Assembly (NCBI RefSeq): GCF_009811315.1
Contig: NZ_BLID01000001.1
Location: 806,001 to 870,000 of the forward strand
Source: Vibrio atypicus
GTDB lineage: Bacteria; Pseudomonadota; Gammaproteobacteria; Enterobacterales; Vibrionaceae
Length of the DNA stretch: 64,000 bases
Direction: 5' to 3'
Both the position numbers and the translations under genes were made by a program. Below, one piece after another: positions 24,989 to 34,146 of this stretch. Below the pieces are notes generated by a model. That model ran no database searches. It had not been told where the DNA came from and was given only the letters and a program-made list of their open reading frames with translations. Within the stretch, counting starts at the first letter, position 1; the number at the start of each line of letters is the position of its first letter.

Positions 24989-25888
24989 TCAAATCGGATG
25001 TTGTTCAAAGTAGATTTTGACAAACTCAATAAACAGTTTCAGCCTCTTGGGTTGATATCGGTCTCGGTGGTAAATCATCGAAAAATCAACGCTTGGTACT
25101 CGCCACTCTTTAAATACCTCGACAAGTTGCCCTTCATCGATCTCTTGCTGACAATAAATGGTTGGGACACGAATAATGCCATTGCCATTTAGTGCGCCTT
25201 TAACCAGTACCCGCCCATTTTTACAGTGCAAATGACCAGAAATAGAAGCATCAAATGTTTGCTTTGTGCTGCAGTGTTCAAAGCTCCAACGCTTTACTGA
25301 ACCAGTTAGGCATTGGTGGTTATTTAGCTGTTTAGGGTGCTCTATGCTTGGGAATTTGTTTAAGTAGTTTGGGCTTGCGAGCGTGCCCATGTCGACTCGC
25401 ATGAGCTTCTTAGCAATAAATCCGGCATCGTCGAGTTTGCCCATACGAAATGCAATATCGAAATCATCTTCTATCAGGTCAACTCGATGACTGCTGAAAT
25501 CTAGGTTGACCGTTACTTGTGGGTGTTGATGCATAAATTCACTGGCGACCTGAGCAATAAGCTCTTCCCCCAAGTAGCCACCGACACAGTTGATTTTTAT
25601 TTCGCCTTGCAATACTTCAATATCTTCTACAGCAGCAATGAGCGCTTGATCGATCTCATTGAGCGCTTTTTCACATTGAATGTAGAAAGCTTTTCCAGCC
25701 TCAGTCAATTTGAGCATTCGGGTGGTTCGGATGAGAAGAGTCACCCCCATTTGTTTTTCCAACTGGCTAATTTGGCGAGATACATGCGAGCGAGAAACAT
25801 CGAGTGCTTCCGCTGCTTTAGTGAAATTACCAAGTTGAGCGATGAGAACAAAAGAACGAATATCAGCGAGGTTGATTTGATTGAGCAT
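24989..25888 (-). CDS. LysR-family transcriptional regulator
   Basis: 299 residues from ATG 25888, chosen because it follows GGAG and because the helix-turn-helix then begins directly (LADIRSFVLIAQLGNFTKAAEALDVSRSHVSRQISQLE); upstream in-frame starts would add 19 residues of cysteine-rich non-family sequence. The effector domain follows (GEIKINCVGGYLGEELI, DDFDIAFRMGKLDD, SPNYLNKFPSIEHP), of the CrgA-like subgroup. It is divergent from the SDR gene across about 150 bp and is the likely regulator of it; LysR-SDR pairs of this layout are common. Its 3' end converges on the aldehyde dehydrogenase gene. Inducer unknown. Confidence 0.92.
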   Translation of the reverse strand: MLNQINLADIRSFVLIAQLGNFTKAAEALDVSRSHVSRQISQLEKQMGVTLLIRTTRMLKLTEAGKAFYIQCEKALNEIDQALIAAVEDIEVLQGEIKINCVGGYLGEELIAQVASEFMHQHPQVTVNLDFSSHRVDLIEDDFDIAFRMGKLDDAGFIAKKLMRVDMGTLASPNYLNKFPSIEHPKQLNNHQCLTGSVKRWSFEHCSTKQTFDASISGHLHCKNGRVLVKGALNGNGIIRVPTIYCQQEIDEGQLVEVFKEWRVPSVDFSMIYHRDRYQPKRLKLFIEFVKIYFEQHPI

Positions 25889-26041
25889 GATGACTCCGCA
25901 AAAAAGTGTTGCTTCCATTGTTGCACCGTGACAACAGTGTTTCAACTAAAGTGATATATATCAACAAAAGGTTTTTTCTTAGTATACCTCCATCGCAGCA
26001 ATACAGGCTGCAACAAGACAGAAAGATAGAGGAAGAACTAA

Positions 26042-26761
26042 ATGAAAAAATTAATTGTAATCACAGGCGCAAGTTCAGGTATTGGTGAAGCGATCGCTCG
26101 TCGCCTAAGTAATGCAGGTCACCCTTTATTGCTTCTCGCTCGTCGTGTTGAACGTCTAGAAATGCTTAACCTTCCAAATACATTGTGTGAACAAGTTGAT
26201 GTAACAGACAAAGCAACGTTTGATGCTGCGATTGCAAAAGCGGAAGCAAAGTTTGGCCCGGTTGATGGCTTAGTTAACAATGCTGGTGTGATGCTACTTG
26301 GTCAAATTGATACTCAAGATGCGTCTGAGTGGAAGCGTATGTTCGACGTGAACGTACTGGGACTACTCAATGGTATGCAAGCTGTCTTAACTCCAATGAT
26401 GGAAAATAATAGCGGCACTATTATCAACATCAGTTCAATTGCTGGTAAGAAAACGTTCCCAAATCACGCTGCTTACTGTGGTACTAAGTTTGCGGTACAC
26501 GCAATTTCTGAAAATGTTCGTGAAGAAGTAGCGGCATCAAATGTACGCGTTACCACCATTGCTCCAGGTGCGGTAGAGACGGAACTTCTTTCTCACACCA
26601 CATCACAAGAAATAAAAGATGGTTATGACGATTGGAAAGTCGACATGGGTGGTGTACTTGCAGCAGATGACATTGCACGTGCAGTGGAATTCGCTTACAA
26701 CCAACCGCAAAATGTTTGTGTTCGTGAAATTGCGCTAGCACCAACTAAACAGCAGCCATAA
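26042..26761 (+). CDS. Short-chain dehydrogenase/reductase (classical SDR)
   Basis: 239 residues. Classical SDR marks: TGASSGIG (8-15) for the coenzyme, DVTD for the adenine ring, NNAGV (about 80-84), catalytic Ser in INISSIAG and the YCGTK motif (Tyr about 149, Lys about 153), then APGAVETELL. A basic residue pattern after the second strand (ARRVERL) favours NADP. It resembles the YdfG/serine-dehydrogenase-like oxidoreductases that act on small hydroxy acids or aldehydes, but the substrate is not readable. Divergent from the LysR gene, followed by a strong terminator, so likely a single-gene unit under that regulator. Confidence 0.92.
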   Translation: MKKLIVITGASSGIGEAIARRLSNAGHPLLLLARRVERLEMLNLPNTLCEQVDVTDKATFDAAIAKAEAKFGPVDGLVNNAGVMLLGQIDTQDASEWKRMFDVNVLGLLNGMQAVLTPMMENNSGTIINISSIAGKKTFPNHAAYCGTKFAVHAISENVREEVAASNVRVTTIAPGAVETELLSHTTSQEIKDGYDDWKVDMGGVLAADDIARAVEFAYNQPQNVCVREIALAPTKQQP

Positions 26762-26782
26762 TTGGTTTTGAATTAATATCAC

Positions 26783-26816
26783 AAAACGGTCAGCTTGATG
26801 CTGGCCGTTTTTGTTT
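26783..26816 (+). terminator. Intrinsic terminator after the SDR gene
   Basis: AAAACGGTCAGC, 5-nt loop, GCTGGCCGTTTT and a T-rich tail. Confidence 0.88.
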
Positions 26817-26893
26817 TTACTGCTTTCTACATTGCAAATTAGTGAATTACGCCTACAACTAAATTATGGGACTGGTTGCTTATTTGAGGTGCT

Positions 26894-27649
26894 ATGGACG
26901 TTGCAACGAAATTGGAAGAAGCGGATGAGCTTCAACTTGACTCTAATCATAAAGCAGAAGAACCCAATGCGAGTATAAAATATGGTGAAGATGCCTTTGC
27001 TGATGTGTCTCCTCTTTGTGAAGTCGCATGTATTGTCTCGACGCCCACTAAAAAATTGCTGAGGTGCAAAACGCGTTACATCGGTATGCATTCAAACAAT
27101 ATTATTTTGTTGGAAATGCCGGATATTTCAGTAAAAGAAACGGCCGTTTTTATGCAGAGAGGCTACCCTCTTCAAGTCTGTGTTTTGAACTCAAAAGGCG
27201 AGGGTTCAAGGATCTATTTTAAGAGCAAAATTGAGTATGTTCTTAATGGGGGGAATACGAGCCTATTGCTGGTTACCTTACCTAAAGCTACTCAAGTTGT
27301 AGTTGGTCTGAGAGATAATGCGCGTTTAGAACTGTCGATTGATGCGCTGCTTGATCCCGAGAGGCAGAAGTATCTATGTCAGATTCGGGATATATCTCAA
27401 TCGGGCTGCTTGATTGTGTTGGATCGTTCTACGAGTAATTATCGTGTTGGCAATTGTATTAGTTTGCAGATTCTTGAGGATGAGAGCAATGAACCTGCAC
27501 GGTTCTTACATGCCGTTGTCAAAAATGTCAGCCAGAGTAATCAATACAAGAAATATGGTGTGAAATTTGAAGAGCAGAGTGTTGCGTATGTCAGCTCTCT
27601 TATTGAGAAACTGAATTTCTGCCAGTTGCAGCAAAAGTTTACCTTGTAG
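26894..27649 (+). CDS. PilZ-domain c-di-GMP receptor, YcgR/PlzD type
   Basis: 251 residues. The C-terminal PilZ domain carries both parts of the c-di-GMP-binding signature: RDNAR (RxxxR, residues 140-144) and DISQSG (D/NxSxxG, 166-171). The N-terminal half (about 38-130: CEVACIVSTPTKKLLRCKTR, LQVCVLNSKGEGSRIYFKS) has the YcgR-N-like barrel fold. Size and layout match PlzD of Vibrio cholerae. Such proteins bind c-di-GMP and slow motility or change surface behaviour. ATG follows GAGGTGCT. It stands alone between the SDR gene and a small conserved-looking ORF. All ligand residues are present, so it should be an active receptor. Confidence 0.92.
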   Translation: MDVATKLEEADELQLDSNHKAEEPNASIKYGEDAFADVSPLCEVACIVSTPTKKLLRCKTRYIGMHSNNIILLEMPDISVKETAVFMQRGYPLQVCVLNSKGEGSRIYFKSKIEYVLNGGNTSLLLVTLPKATQVVVGLRDNARLELSIDALLDPERQKYLCQIRDISQSGCLIVLDRSTSNYRVGNCISLQILEDESNEPARFLHAVVKNVSQSNQYKKYGVKFEEQSVAYVSSLIEKLNFCQLQQKFTL

Positions 27650-27733
27650 TTTTTGGAACCCACGTAATTGAAAGGAGTGAACTATACTTATTGGTAGTGA
27701 AAGTTTTAGTCGAGCTGACACTGAGAGGGCAGT

Positions 27734-27910
27734 ATGGAACTACGTAATGAAAAAGGTGAAGTCACTCAAGTTGCCGATAATCTAACGATTAAAGAAGTGC
27801 TTGAAATGGGCTATTCAATAGACCTATGTGACGAAGCATTTGATCCTAATGAGCATTGGAGTGCTCATTCTGATGACAATGTGCGCCGCTCTGAATTTCC
27901 AGAGAGTTAA
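27734..27910 (+). CDS. Small acidic protein of unknown function (58 residues)
   Basis: An ORF of 58 codons from ATG 27734, preceded by GAGGGC, ending TAA at 27908-27910 directly before a strong terminator. The product is acidic, without membrane segment, with a helix-like stretch (TIKEVLEMGYSIDLC) and a polar tail (NEHWSAHSDDNVRRSEFPES). Codon use is like its neighbours. Start signal, compact length and its own terminator suggest a real gene. I recognise no family or function. Confidence 0.65.
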   Translation: MELRNEKGEVTQVADNLTIKEVLEMGYSIDLCDEAFDPNEHWSAHSDDNVRRSEFPES

Positions 27911-27925
27911 GAACCTTTGAAAGTA

Positions 27926-27954
27926 AAAAATCCGAGCTAATAGCTCGGATTTTT
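27926..27954. terminator. Bidirectional terminator between the 58-residue ORF and nagB
   Basis: AAAAATCCGAGCT, 3-nt loop, AGCTCGGATTTTT. Perfect 13-bp arms, flanking A and T runs. Confidence 0.9.
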
Positions 27955-27991
27955 GTATTTAGTCATTAGAGCAAGTAAGCCCTAATTAGGC

Positions 27992-28792
27992 TTAGAAGCC
28001 TTTGATGTTCTCAGCTTCTAGCTCAGAGAAGTACTTAACAGTCTTCACTTTTAGCTCTTGAGTTGCTGGCTCATCACATACGATCACTGATTTAGGGTGT
28101 AGCTGAAGTGCAGATACAGTCCATAGGTGGTTTACGCTGCCTTCAACTGCTGCTTCTAGAGCAAGTGCTTTGTTGTGACCAGTTACTAGGATCATGATTT
28201 CTTCAGAATCTAGTAGTGTACCAACACCGATTGTTAGTGCGTATTTTGGTACTTGGCTGATGTCGCCATCGAAGAAACGAGAGTTAGCGATACGTGTATC
28301 TTCAGTTAGTGTCTTGATACGAGTACGTGAAGACAGAGAAGATGCTGGTTCGTTGAACGCAATGTGACCATCGTTACCAACACCACCCATAAATAGGTTG
28401 ATGCGACCGTAAGACTTGATCTTGTCTTCGTAACGTTGACACTCAACTTCGTTGTTTTCCGCATTGCCGTCAAGAAGGTTGATGTTCTCTTCTTGGATAT
28501 CAATGTGGTTGAAGAAGTTTGTGTACATGAAGGTACGGTATGATTCTGGGTGATCCGCAGGGATACCAATGTACTCATCCATGTTAAATGTAACAACGTG
28601 CTTAAAGCTAACTTCGCCAGCTTTGTGCAGTTCGATAAGTGCTTTGTAAGTCGCTAGAGGTGTACCACCAGTTGGTAGACCTAGAACGAATGGACGTTCA
28701 GCAGTTGGTTGGAAATCGTTAATGCGCTTAACAATGTGCGCTGCTGCCCACTTACCTACTTGTGCTGCTTGGTTTAACGGGATAAGTCTCAT
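27992..28792 (-). CDS. nagB: Glucosamine-6-phosphate deaminase
   Basis: 266 residues, the full length of the E. coli enzyme. Clear family motifs: [17 protein letters not shown] at the start, [16 protein letters not shown] (phosphate loop), [11 protein letters not shown] with the catalytic Asp, [18 protein letters not shown] with the catalytic Asp-His-Glu cluster, and the allosteric N-acetylglucosamine-6-phosphate region near SRTRIKTL. It converts glucosamine-6-P to fructose-6-P and ammonia, the last step of chitin sugar use, and so is linked in function to the chitinase at 38.3 kb. ATG follows AGGGG. A NagC-like box lies 41 bp upstream, which implies induction by GlcNAc-6-P. Monocistronic; nagA is not nearby. 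Confidence 0.97.
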   Translation of the reverse strand: MRLIPLNQAAQVGKWAAAHIVKRINDFQPTAERPFVLGLPTGGTPLATYKALIELHKAGEVSFKHVVTFNMDEYIGIPADHPESYRTFMYTNFFNHIDIQEENINLLDGNAENNEVECQRYEDKIKSYGRINLFMGGVGNDGHIAFNEPASSLSSRTRIKTLTEDTRIANSRFFDGDISQVPKYALTIGVGTLLDSEEIMILVTGHNKALALEAAVEGSVNHLWTVSALQLHPKSVIVCDEPATQELKVKTVKYFSELEAENIKGF

Positions 28793-28832
28793 TTTTTGCC
28801 CCTAATATTAGAATTTGTGATGCTCTGAAACA

Positions 28833-28853
28833 TTAATTCGCATTATAAAATAA
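28833..28853. promoter_or_regulatory. Candidate NagC operator upstream of nagB
   Basis: TTAATT, 9 nt, AAATAA; the known NagC pattern is TTATTT/AAATAA half-sites 9 nt apart. One half is exact, the other has a two-base variation. It sits 41 bp from the nagB start. The rest of the 28793-29166 gap shows no gene. Confidence 0.5.
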
Positions 28854-29166
28854 GTCTTTGCGATCTTCTATTGTTTTTGGTCAAATTTTCTCGATAAATT
28901 TGAGATTAGCTTAACACTAGTCCATTTAATCGTTGTCGTAACGGGTTTTTCTAGAAGTTTAACCTTGTGTCTCGTCATTAATTCTCGCGGTTAAATTTAT
29001 GATTTTTGAGGCAAGGCTTAGCAATAGTTGTTACAAACCCAGCTGTTAGCGCAAACTTTGAATTTATGGTCAGGTGTATGGTTTCTAAATGAGGTATGAT
29101 GATAGAACTCAACTGATTGAGTGCTTGGCCGATAAAGAAACGTTGAGAAAAATAAAAGAAAACTGA

Positions 29167-30306
29167 ATGAATATTATAGGTATTGCAATAGGTATTACTG
29201 GGCTACTGCTTCTCTGCATGTTTTTGTGGATGTTAGCCCTTTCTATGCGCAAAAAACGTTTAGAACAAGAACGAAAAGAGCGAGAAATTGCCTATCGTAA
29301 AGCGATAGAAAAAAATCGTAAGCAAGAAAGAGAAGAGCGGATCTATAAAGCTGAAGGTGGACACATTCCAACGATTCTTTATCTAGCGAAAGAAGCTGAG
29401 CGTACTAAGCCTAAAGAAGCTCTATATTGGTATACCAAGGCTGCAAAACTAGACAATGTCACTGGGATGTACGGAATCGTGCGGATCAGTGCGAAAATGA
29501 AGCAAGACTTAATACTTAAAGAACAGTCGAAGTTTTGGCAAACCTGTATTGCAGCGATTGAAGGCAGTCTGCCACATAAATTTGAAATGGGTGTAGCGCT
29601 TTTTCATGGCCGCGGTACAGAGCAAGACCAATTTAAAGCCATTCAGGTCATGGAAGCAGCTGCTGCACAGGGCTATATTGATGCGATGCTGTTTTTGGGG
29701 GATTGGTGGATATCAGACAGTAACTCTCATGTGGATGCGACTAAATCGATTGAGTATTACCGAGTCGCAGCGCAGCTCCGTAGCAATGAAGGCCGAATGA
29801 AGTTGGGTTTGAGCTACATTAACGGTTTAGGTGTTTCTGCTGATCACGCAAAAGGATGTTATTGGCTCGAAAGGGCCGCTGAGAAAGGTCACCTTGAAGC
29901 CATGTATGCAGCAGGTGAAGCATGGATGGATTTTCGACCTAATGGTAGTGCCATTGCTTATATATGGCTGTTTCTTGCTAGTCAATTGGGCTATGAACGC
30001 GCCAAAGGACTGCGAGATAGAGTCGCTTTGAATATTGGCGTTGATACAGTTGTGGGGTTACAAGGCCTCAGCAAACCAATGATGAAGAAGATTAGAGAGA
30101 ATAAAGTCGGAAAACACTCCATCATTAAAGCACTAAATAAGCTATACAAGCGTGATGTGCCACTATTGGAACAATCAGTTGCTACAAACGAACAGCCGAT
30201 GGAGACGAGTGGTGAAGAGACTTCCGAAACCCTAGTAGAAAGCCCCAAATCTGAAGTGGTGGCGGAGAAAGTCGATTTCAGTCAATCTCCAATGGACAAG
30301 CATTAA
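29167..30306 (+). CDS. Membrane-anchored Sel1-repeat (TPR-like) protein
   Basis: 379 residues. One N-terminal membrane helix (about 4-26) is followed by a strongly charged coiled segment (RKKRLEQERKEREIAYRKA) and then Sel1-like repeats: clear units are GVALFHGRGTEQDQFKAIQV, FLGDWWISDSNSHVDATKSI, GLSYINGLGVSADHAKGCYW and AGEAWMDFRPNGSAIAYIW. Such repeats make a superhelix for protein contacts. The tail from about 330 is polar and low in complexity. The orientation of the repeat part (cytoplasm or periplasm) is unclear; the positive stretch after the helix favours the cytoplasm. Ribosome site is weak (AAAGAAAACTGA). Partner and role unknown. It ends in a terminator shared with sstT. Confidence 0.82.
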   Translation: MNIIGIAIGITGLLLLCMFLWMLALSMRKKRLEQERKEREIAYRKAIEKNRKQEREERIYKAEGGHIPTILYLAKEAERTKPKEALYWYTKAAKLDNVTGMYGIVRISAKMKQDLILKEQSKFWQTCIAAIEGSLPHKFEMGVALFHGRGTEQDQFKAIQVMEAAAAQGYIDAMLFLGDWWISDSNSHVDATKSIEYYRVAAQLRSNEGRMKLGLSYINGLGVSADHAKGCYWLERAAEKGHLEAMYAAGEAWMDFRPNGSAIAYIWLFLASQLGYERAKGLRDRVALNIGVDTVVGLQGLSKPMMKKIRENKVGKHSIIKALNKLYKRDVPLLEQSVATNEQPMETSGEETSETLVESPKSEVVAEKVDFSQSPMDKH

Positions 30307-30336
30307 AAAAAGGCCTCTAATTTAGAGGCCTTTTTT
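30305..30336. terminator. Bidirectional terminator between the Sel1 gene and sstT
   Basis: AAAAAAAGGCCTCTA, short loop, TAGAGGCCTTTTTT. Confidence 0.9.
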
Positions 30337-30360
30337 AGGTTCATACATTGCTCTGTTAGA

Positions 30361-31581
30361 TTAAGCTTTAGCTTGCTTTTGCTTAGACTTACAAACGGCT
30401 GCAGTGAATACAACGTCTGTTGAGCTGTTGAGTGCAGTTTCGGCTGAGTCTTGCACCACACCGATAATAAAGCCAACCGCCACAACTTGCATCGCGATTT
30501 CATTTGGAATACCAAACAGGCCACATGCCAGTGGGATAAGCAGTAGAGAACCGCCTGCCACACCAGATGCACCACATGCCGACACCGCTGCTACTAGGCT
30601 AAGCAGTAGAGCCGTCAACAGATCAATCTCAATACCCATGGTGTGCACAGCCGCTAGTGTTAGCGTTGTAATCGTGATCGCAGCACCAGCCATGTTGATA
30701 GTCGCGCCTAGAGGAATAGAAACAGAATAAGTATCCTCATCTAGCTTTAGCTTTTCACACAATGCCATGTTTACTGGGATGTTCGCGGCACTTGAACGAG
30801 TAAAGAATGCCGTTACACCACTTTCACGCAGGCATTGGAATACCAATGGGTAAGGGTTTTCGCCTGTCTTCACCAATACTATGATTGGATTGACCACGAG
30901 GGCAATTATGGCCATTGAACCAAGCAGCACTGCCAGAAGGTGTGCATAACCTGCTAGTGCATCAAAGCCCGTTGTTGCGAGTGTTGATGCAACAAGGCCA
31001 AAGATGCCAAACGGTGCTAAACGAATAATAAAACGAACGATCTGAGAAACGCCGTGGCTAAGATCTTCAAATACTGCTTTGGTTGTTGCAGAAGCGTGGT
31101 GAAGCGCAAGACCAAGACCAACAGCCCAAGCAAGAATACCAATGTAGTTCGCGCTCATCAGTGCATTCACAGGGTTATCGACAAGTTTGAACAGAAGTGT
31201 GTTCATGACTTCAGCAATGCCTTGTGGTGGGGTCGTGCCTTCAGCACCAGATACTAGCGTTAATGTGGTTGGGAATAGGAAGCTAAGTACGACAGCAGTC
31301 AAAGCTGCGGTAAGCGTACCGAAAAGGTAAAGAACCACGATTGGGCGCATATATGTATGCTGGTTTTTCTTTTGGTTTGCGATTGAGGCCGCGACCAGAA
31401 TAAAAACTAAGATAGGAGCGACTGCTTTAAGTGCGCCGACGAACAAGCTTCCAAGCATTCCCGCATCTTTCGCAGACTCTGGAGCAATAATCGCTAAGCC
31501 GACACCAAGAATGATACCAGCTAGGATTTGCAAAACCAGATTGCCGCGAGCGAGACGAGCAAAAAGTGAGTTGTGTTGCAT
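30361..31581 (-). CDS. sstT: Serine/threonine:sodium symporter SstT
   Basis: 406 residues of the dicarboxylate/amino acid:cation symporter family. Features: [21 protein letters not shown] at the start, [23 protein letters not shown], the helical-hairpin serine-rich motif [20 protein letters not shown] (about 257-276), [20 protein letters not shown] and the late [21 protein letters not shown]. The [11 protein letters not shown] pattern is that of SstT rather than of GltP/DctA. It takes up serine and threonine with sodium. ATG follows AGGGATAACT. Single gene with its own terminator. Confidence 0.95.
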   Translation of the reverse strand: MQHNSLFARLARGNLVLQILAGIILGVGLAIIAPESAKDAGMLGSLFVGALKAVAPILVFILVAASIANQKKNQHTYMRPIVVLYLFGTLTAALTAVVLSFLFPTTLTLVSGAEGTTPPQGIAEVMNTLLFKLVDNPVNALMSANYIGILAWAVGLGLALHHASATTKAVFEDLSHGVSQIVRFIIRLAPFGIFGLVASTLATTGFDALAGYAHLLAVLLGSMAIIALVVNPIIVLVKTGENPYPLVFQCLRESGVTAFFTRSSAANIPVNMALCEKLKLDEDTYSVSIPLGATINMAGAAITITTLTLAAVHTMGIEIDLLTALLLSLVAAVSACGASGVAGGSLLLIPLACGLFGIPNEIAMQVVAVGFIIGVVQDSAETALNSSTDVVFTAAVCKSKQKQAKA

Positions 31582-31748
31582 AGTTATCCCTGAAATGAAT
31601 CAATTTATAGAATTATAGTGATTTCAGTTATCTCAAACTGAGCAAGGTATACTAGCGTGATGAAATATTGTGTCTAGATTTAATTGAAAATTAGCAGGAA
31701 AAATTAAGATTTAATATGTGATGTGAATATTATGTTGTTTTGCTGTTT

Positions 31749-31798
31749 CTTTAAATAACAATAAAGGGAGCCTTAGCTCCCTTTATTGTTATTTAAAG
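31749..31798 (-). terminator. Very long perfect hairpin downstream of the copper-chaperone operon
   Basis: Perfect inverted arms of 23 bp (31749-31771 and 31776-31798) around CTTA. The core GGGAGC/GCTCCC with AT-rich outer arms suggests a terminator for the operon on the minus strand; a stem this long is unusual for that purpose. The remaining 31582-31748 stretch is AT-rich with no gene. Confidence 0.7.
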
Positions 31799-31807
31799 CG
31801 GGGAAGA

Positions 31808-32254
31808 TCAATGCTTATGTTTCATTCCGCTCATCACTTTCTTGATTGGTGCTGCGAATGTTTGTTTTTGGCCATTGGCAAAGGTAACTTGAACGTCAAT
31901 CTTTTCACCTTCCACTAATGGTTTCTTTAAGTCAAACAGCATGATGTGTAAGCTGCCTGGTTTAAGTTCAACGCTTCCATTAGCTGGAACTTTGATTCGG
32001 TCTACTTGGCGCATCTTCATTACATCGCCTTCTTTAATTACATCATGCAACTCAACTTTTTCTGCGGCGTCTGTTGTTGCAGAGACAATAAAGCGATCGC
32101 TATCACCACGATTCATGATTTCAGCAAAAACGGCGCTAGTTGCCGCATTTGGTGGGGTTGCACGAGCATAAGCATGGTGCGCCATGATATCCATTTTAGC
32201 GTGGGCAATTGGGCTAAGTACCAAAGTGGCAAGAAGAAGTGCTTTCAACTTCAT
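31808..32254 (-). CDS. Periplasmic copper chaperone PCu(A)C
   Basis: 148 residues from ATG 32254, which follows GAAGGAAAAT and opens a signal peptide ending SPIAHA-KM; a start 13 codons upstream would spoil it. The copper site is exact for the family: His70, ten residues, Met81, 21 residues, His103-x-Met105. PCu(A)C proteins bind Cu(I) in the periplasm and pass it to Cu(A) centres of cytochrome oxidase or to SCO. Last gene of a three-gene operon with a SCO protein (1-nt gap). The C-terminus is Met/His-rich (MSGMKHKH), adding possible copper ligands. Confidence 0.94.
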   Translation of the reverse strand: MKLKALLLATLVLSPIAHAKMDIMAHHAYARATPPNAATSAVFAEIMNRGDSDRFIVSATTDAAEKVELHDVIKEGDVMKMRQVDRIKVPANGSVELKPGSLHIMLFDLKKPLVEGEKIDVQVTFANGQKQTFAAPIKKVMSGMKHKH

Positions 32255-32255
32255 G

Positions 32256-32852
32256 TTATTTTCCTTCTGAAGTAATGGTATTGAACGCTTCAACCAGAGG
32301 TGCTGGTGTTAACGTGTGTGGCACTTTGGTTATGAGTGTGCCATCTGGTTTTAGAAAGTAAAAATAGGAACTATGATCAAGGGTGTATTTTAATTCTGAG
32401 TTTTCAAGTTCTGTTTTTCTGAAAATGACACCATAGCGATGAGCCAGTGGGGCGGTTACGTCAAGAGGCGCAGATAGCCCTTCTATCATAGGATGGAAAT
32501 ATTGAGCATATTTGTAAGAGTCCGCTGCGGCATCACGTTCAGGATCGAGTGAAATGAACATAGGACGAAAACGAGCTTTGGTTTCATCATCAACTTGGTT
32601 AAGCGCACCTGCCATCATGGCGAGAGAAGTCGGACAGACATCTGGACAGCGGGTAAAGCCAAAGTAGACCACTCGAATTCGGTTATCTTTCAGATCAAAA
32701 ATGTCGACTGCTCGATTGGCTTCTCCAAACAGAATCGTTTGTTCTGAGCCAACTGTGTTTCGTTTGGCTGTTGACTGAGCATCAAAATAACTTTTAATCC
32801 CAAACCCTAAAACGAAGGCTGCCATTAAGGTTAGTATCCAGTTTTTACTCAT
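32256..32852 (-). CDS. SCO1/SenC/PrrC-family copper/redox protein
   Basis: 198 residues, anchored by an N-terminal membrane helix (about 5-22) with a thioredoxin-like domain outside. The copper/redox ligands are all there: CPDVC (Cys69 and Cys73) and His160 in TLDHSSYFYFLKPDG. SCO proteins deliver copper to, or reduce, the Cu(A) site of cytochrome c oxidase. It overlaps the upstream gene by ATGA and precedes the PCu(A)C gene by one base, so the two work together. No oxidase genes are within view, so which oxidase is served is unknown. Confidence 0.95.
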   Translation of the reverse strand: MSKNWILTLMAAFVLGFGIKSYFDAQSTAKRNTVGSEQTILFGEANRAVDIFDLKDNRIRVVYFGFTRCPDVCPTSLAMMAGALNQVDDETKARFRPMFISLDPERDAAADSYKYAQYFHPMIEGLSAPLDVTAPLAHRYGVIFRKTELENSELKYTLDHSSYFYFLKPDGTLITKVPHTLTPAPLVEAFNTITSEGK

Positions 32853-33316
32853 CTTTCCATCCTTAGTGCTGCATTCATTGTTTGCGTACCATCTGAAAGC
32901 TCACCGACCCATGTCATGGCTTCTAATGTGCAAACTGGTAACATGATCTCGCCACTAAACTGGCCAGCATCATTTTTAACCAATTTAAAAATCGCTGTTC
33001 CCATCTCCATTTCGTATCCTTTCAAAGTGAGGAACAGTTGCTCAGAATCGGTGCTTGGCCAATTCACCGTCATTTGTGTAGGAATAAGGGGCTGGCTGAT
33101 GTCTCTATCAACAACAATACGGATGTCATCTTGGGTACAAGGCTGAGTTGAAAGTAAGCAATAGTCATCGAGTGATATCTGAGTTGGTTGGCTTTGAAAC
33201 CACTGGTAGATATCTCCGGCGAAAAAACCGGTCGCTAGTGCGCCAGCAATCAGCGCAATCTTAATAAACGAAGGCACGGTAGTCTCTGTCAGTTTATAAA
33301 GTCGCAATCCTAACAT
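32849..33316 (-). CDS. Membrane-anchored protein of the copper operon, unknown function
   Basis: 155 residues: one N-terminal membrane helix (about 19-38) and an outward domain of about 115 residues. The domain has a Cys pair (CLLSTQPC, about 53-60), a segment LTLKGYEMEMGTAIFKL and a LPVCTLEAMTW motif near the end; Met, Cys and Glu there could bind copper. The topology recalls FixH/YtkA-like small proteins, but I cannot assign a family firmly. It overlaps the SCO gene by ATGA and is the first gene of the operon, so a part in copper handling or oxidase assembly is likely. Start codon has a weak ribosome site. Confidence 0.75.
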   Translation of the reverse strand: MLGLRLYKLTETTVPSFIKIALIAGALATGFFAGDIYQWFQSQPTQISLDDYCLLSTQPCTQDDIRIVVDRDISQPLIPTQMTVNWPSTDSEQLFLTLKGYEMEMGTAIFKLVKNDAGQFSGEIMLPVCTLEAMTWVGELSDGTQTMNAALRMER

Positions 33317-33375
33317 CTAGCCATGATAAATACATGAGACGACAGATAATTCTGTGCTGGCGGTCAAATCAAAAA

Positions 33376-33915
33376 CTAAGGCCTATTGGATTTGTGTATT
33401 CCATAAATGGCATGATCCAAAATACGTTCGCCGATTTTTTCACGGTTGGTGACAATGCCCTCAAGGATCATGCCGCACCGTTCTGCAACCGCACGACTGG
33501 CGAGGTTATCTTTGGCGGCTGAAAGCTGGACTTTTTCAAGCATAAGATCATTGAAAGCGATGCCGATTAGCTTTGTTACTACGCGAGTAACAATACCTTT
33601 GCCTTGATACTCGTTAGATAGCCAATACCCCACTTCGGCGCACTTGGTATCATGGTTGATGGTATTGAAGCTACAATTGCCTACGATTTTATCGTGATAG
33701 ACAATCGCGCAAGTCATCGACTTACCATCGGCATATTCTTGTAGCATTCGCTGAATGAAAAGTCTAAAGTCTTGCTCGGATTGACAAAAGGCAGGCCAAG
33801 CTAACCATTGGGATAAGTATTCTTTTTGTTCGGATAACAACTCAACGTAATGTGGCGCGAAAGACTCTTGAACTAGTGCTAATTTGAGTTCGTCATCAAT
33901 GGCAATAGTAAACAT
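33376..33915 (-). CDS. GNAT acetyltransferase, RimJ/RimL type
   Basis: 179 residues. The acetyl-CoA loop YQGKGIVTRV (about 104-113) follows the family strand CAEVGYWLSNE, and the end motif NLASRAVAERCGMILEGIV is typical of RimL-type acetyltransferases, which modify N-terminal or side-chain amines of proteins or small molecules. ATG follows AAGGATTGTC. It lies in its own unit between the copper operon and the HD-GYP gene. Substrate unknown. Confidence 0.9.
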   Translation of the reverse strand: MFTIAIDDELKLALVQESFAPHYVELLSEQKEYLSQWLAWPAFCQSEQDFRLFIQRMLQEYADGKSMTCAIVYHDKIVGNCSFNTINHDTKCAEVGYWLSNEYQGKGIVTRVVTKLIGIAFNDLMLEKVQLSAAKDNLASRAVAERCGMILEGIVTNREKIGERILDHAIYGIHKSNRP

Positions 33916-34146
33916 GACAATCCTTTTGATTGGTTATGAAACATCAAACTATCAAACTTAGTCTAGCAAGACCATGCCCTAGCGAAATAGCGGCAATTGA
34001 TGTGGCACGTAATTACTGAGTCTCGTTATATAAATCACACTTTTGTAAATAACCGTCACATTCATGTGGTTTTTATCTACTGCTTTAGTTTACTCTCGCC
34101 TAGCTATTAATAATTACTCATAAATGGTTACTTAGTGCGGGATAAT

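Noticed and set aside
25517..25954. Plus-strand ORF of 145 codons inside the LysR gene
   Set aside because: Pure shadow of the LysR frame; no ribosome site and no family features.
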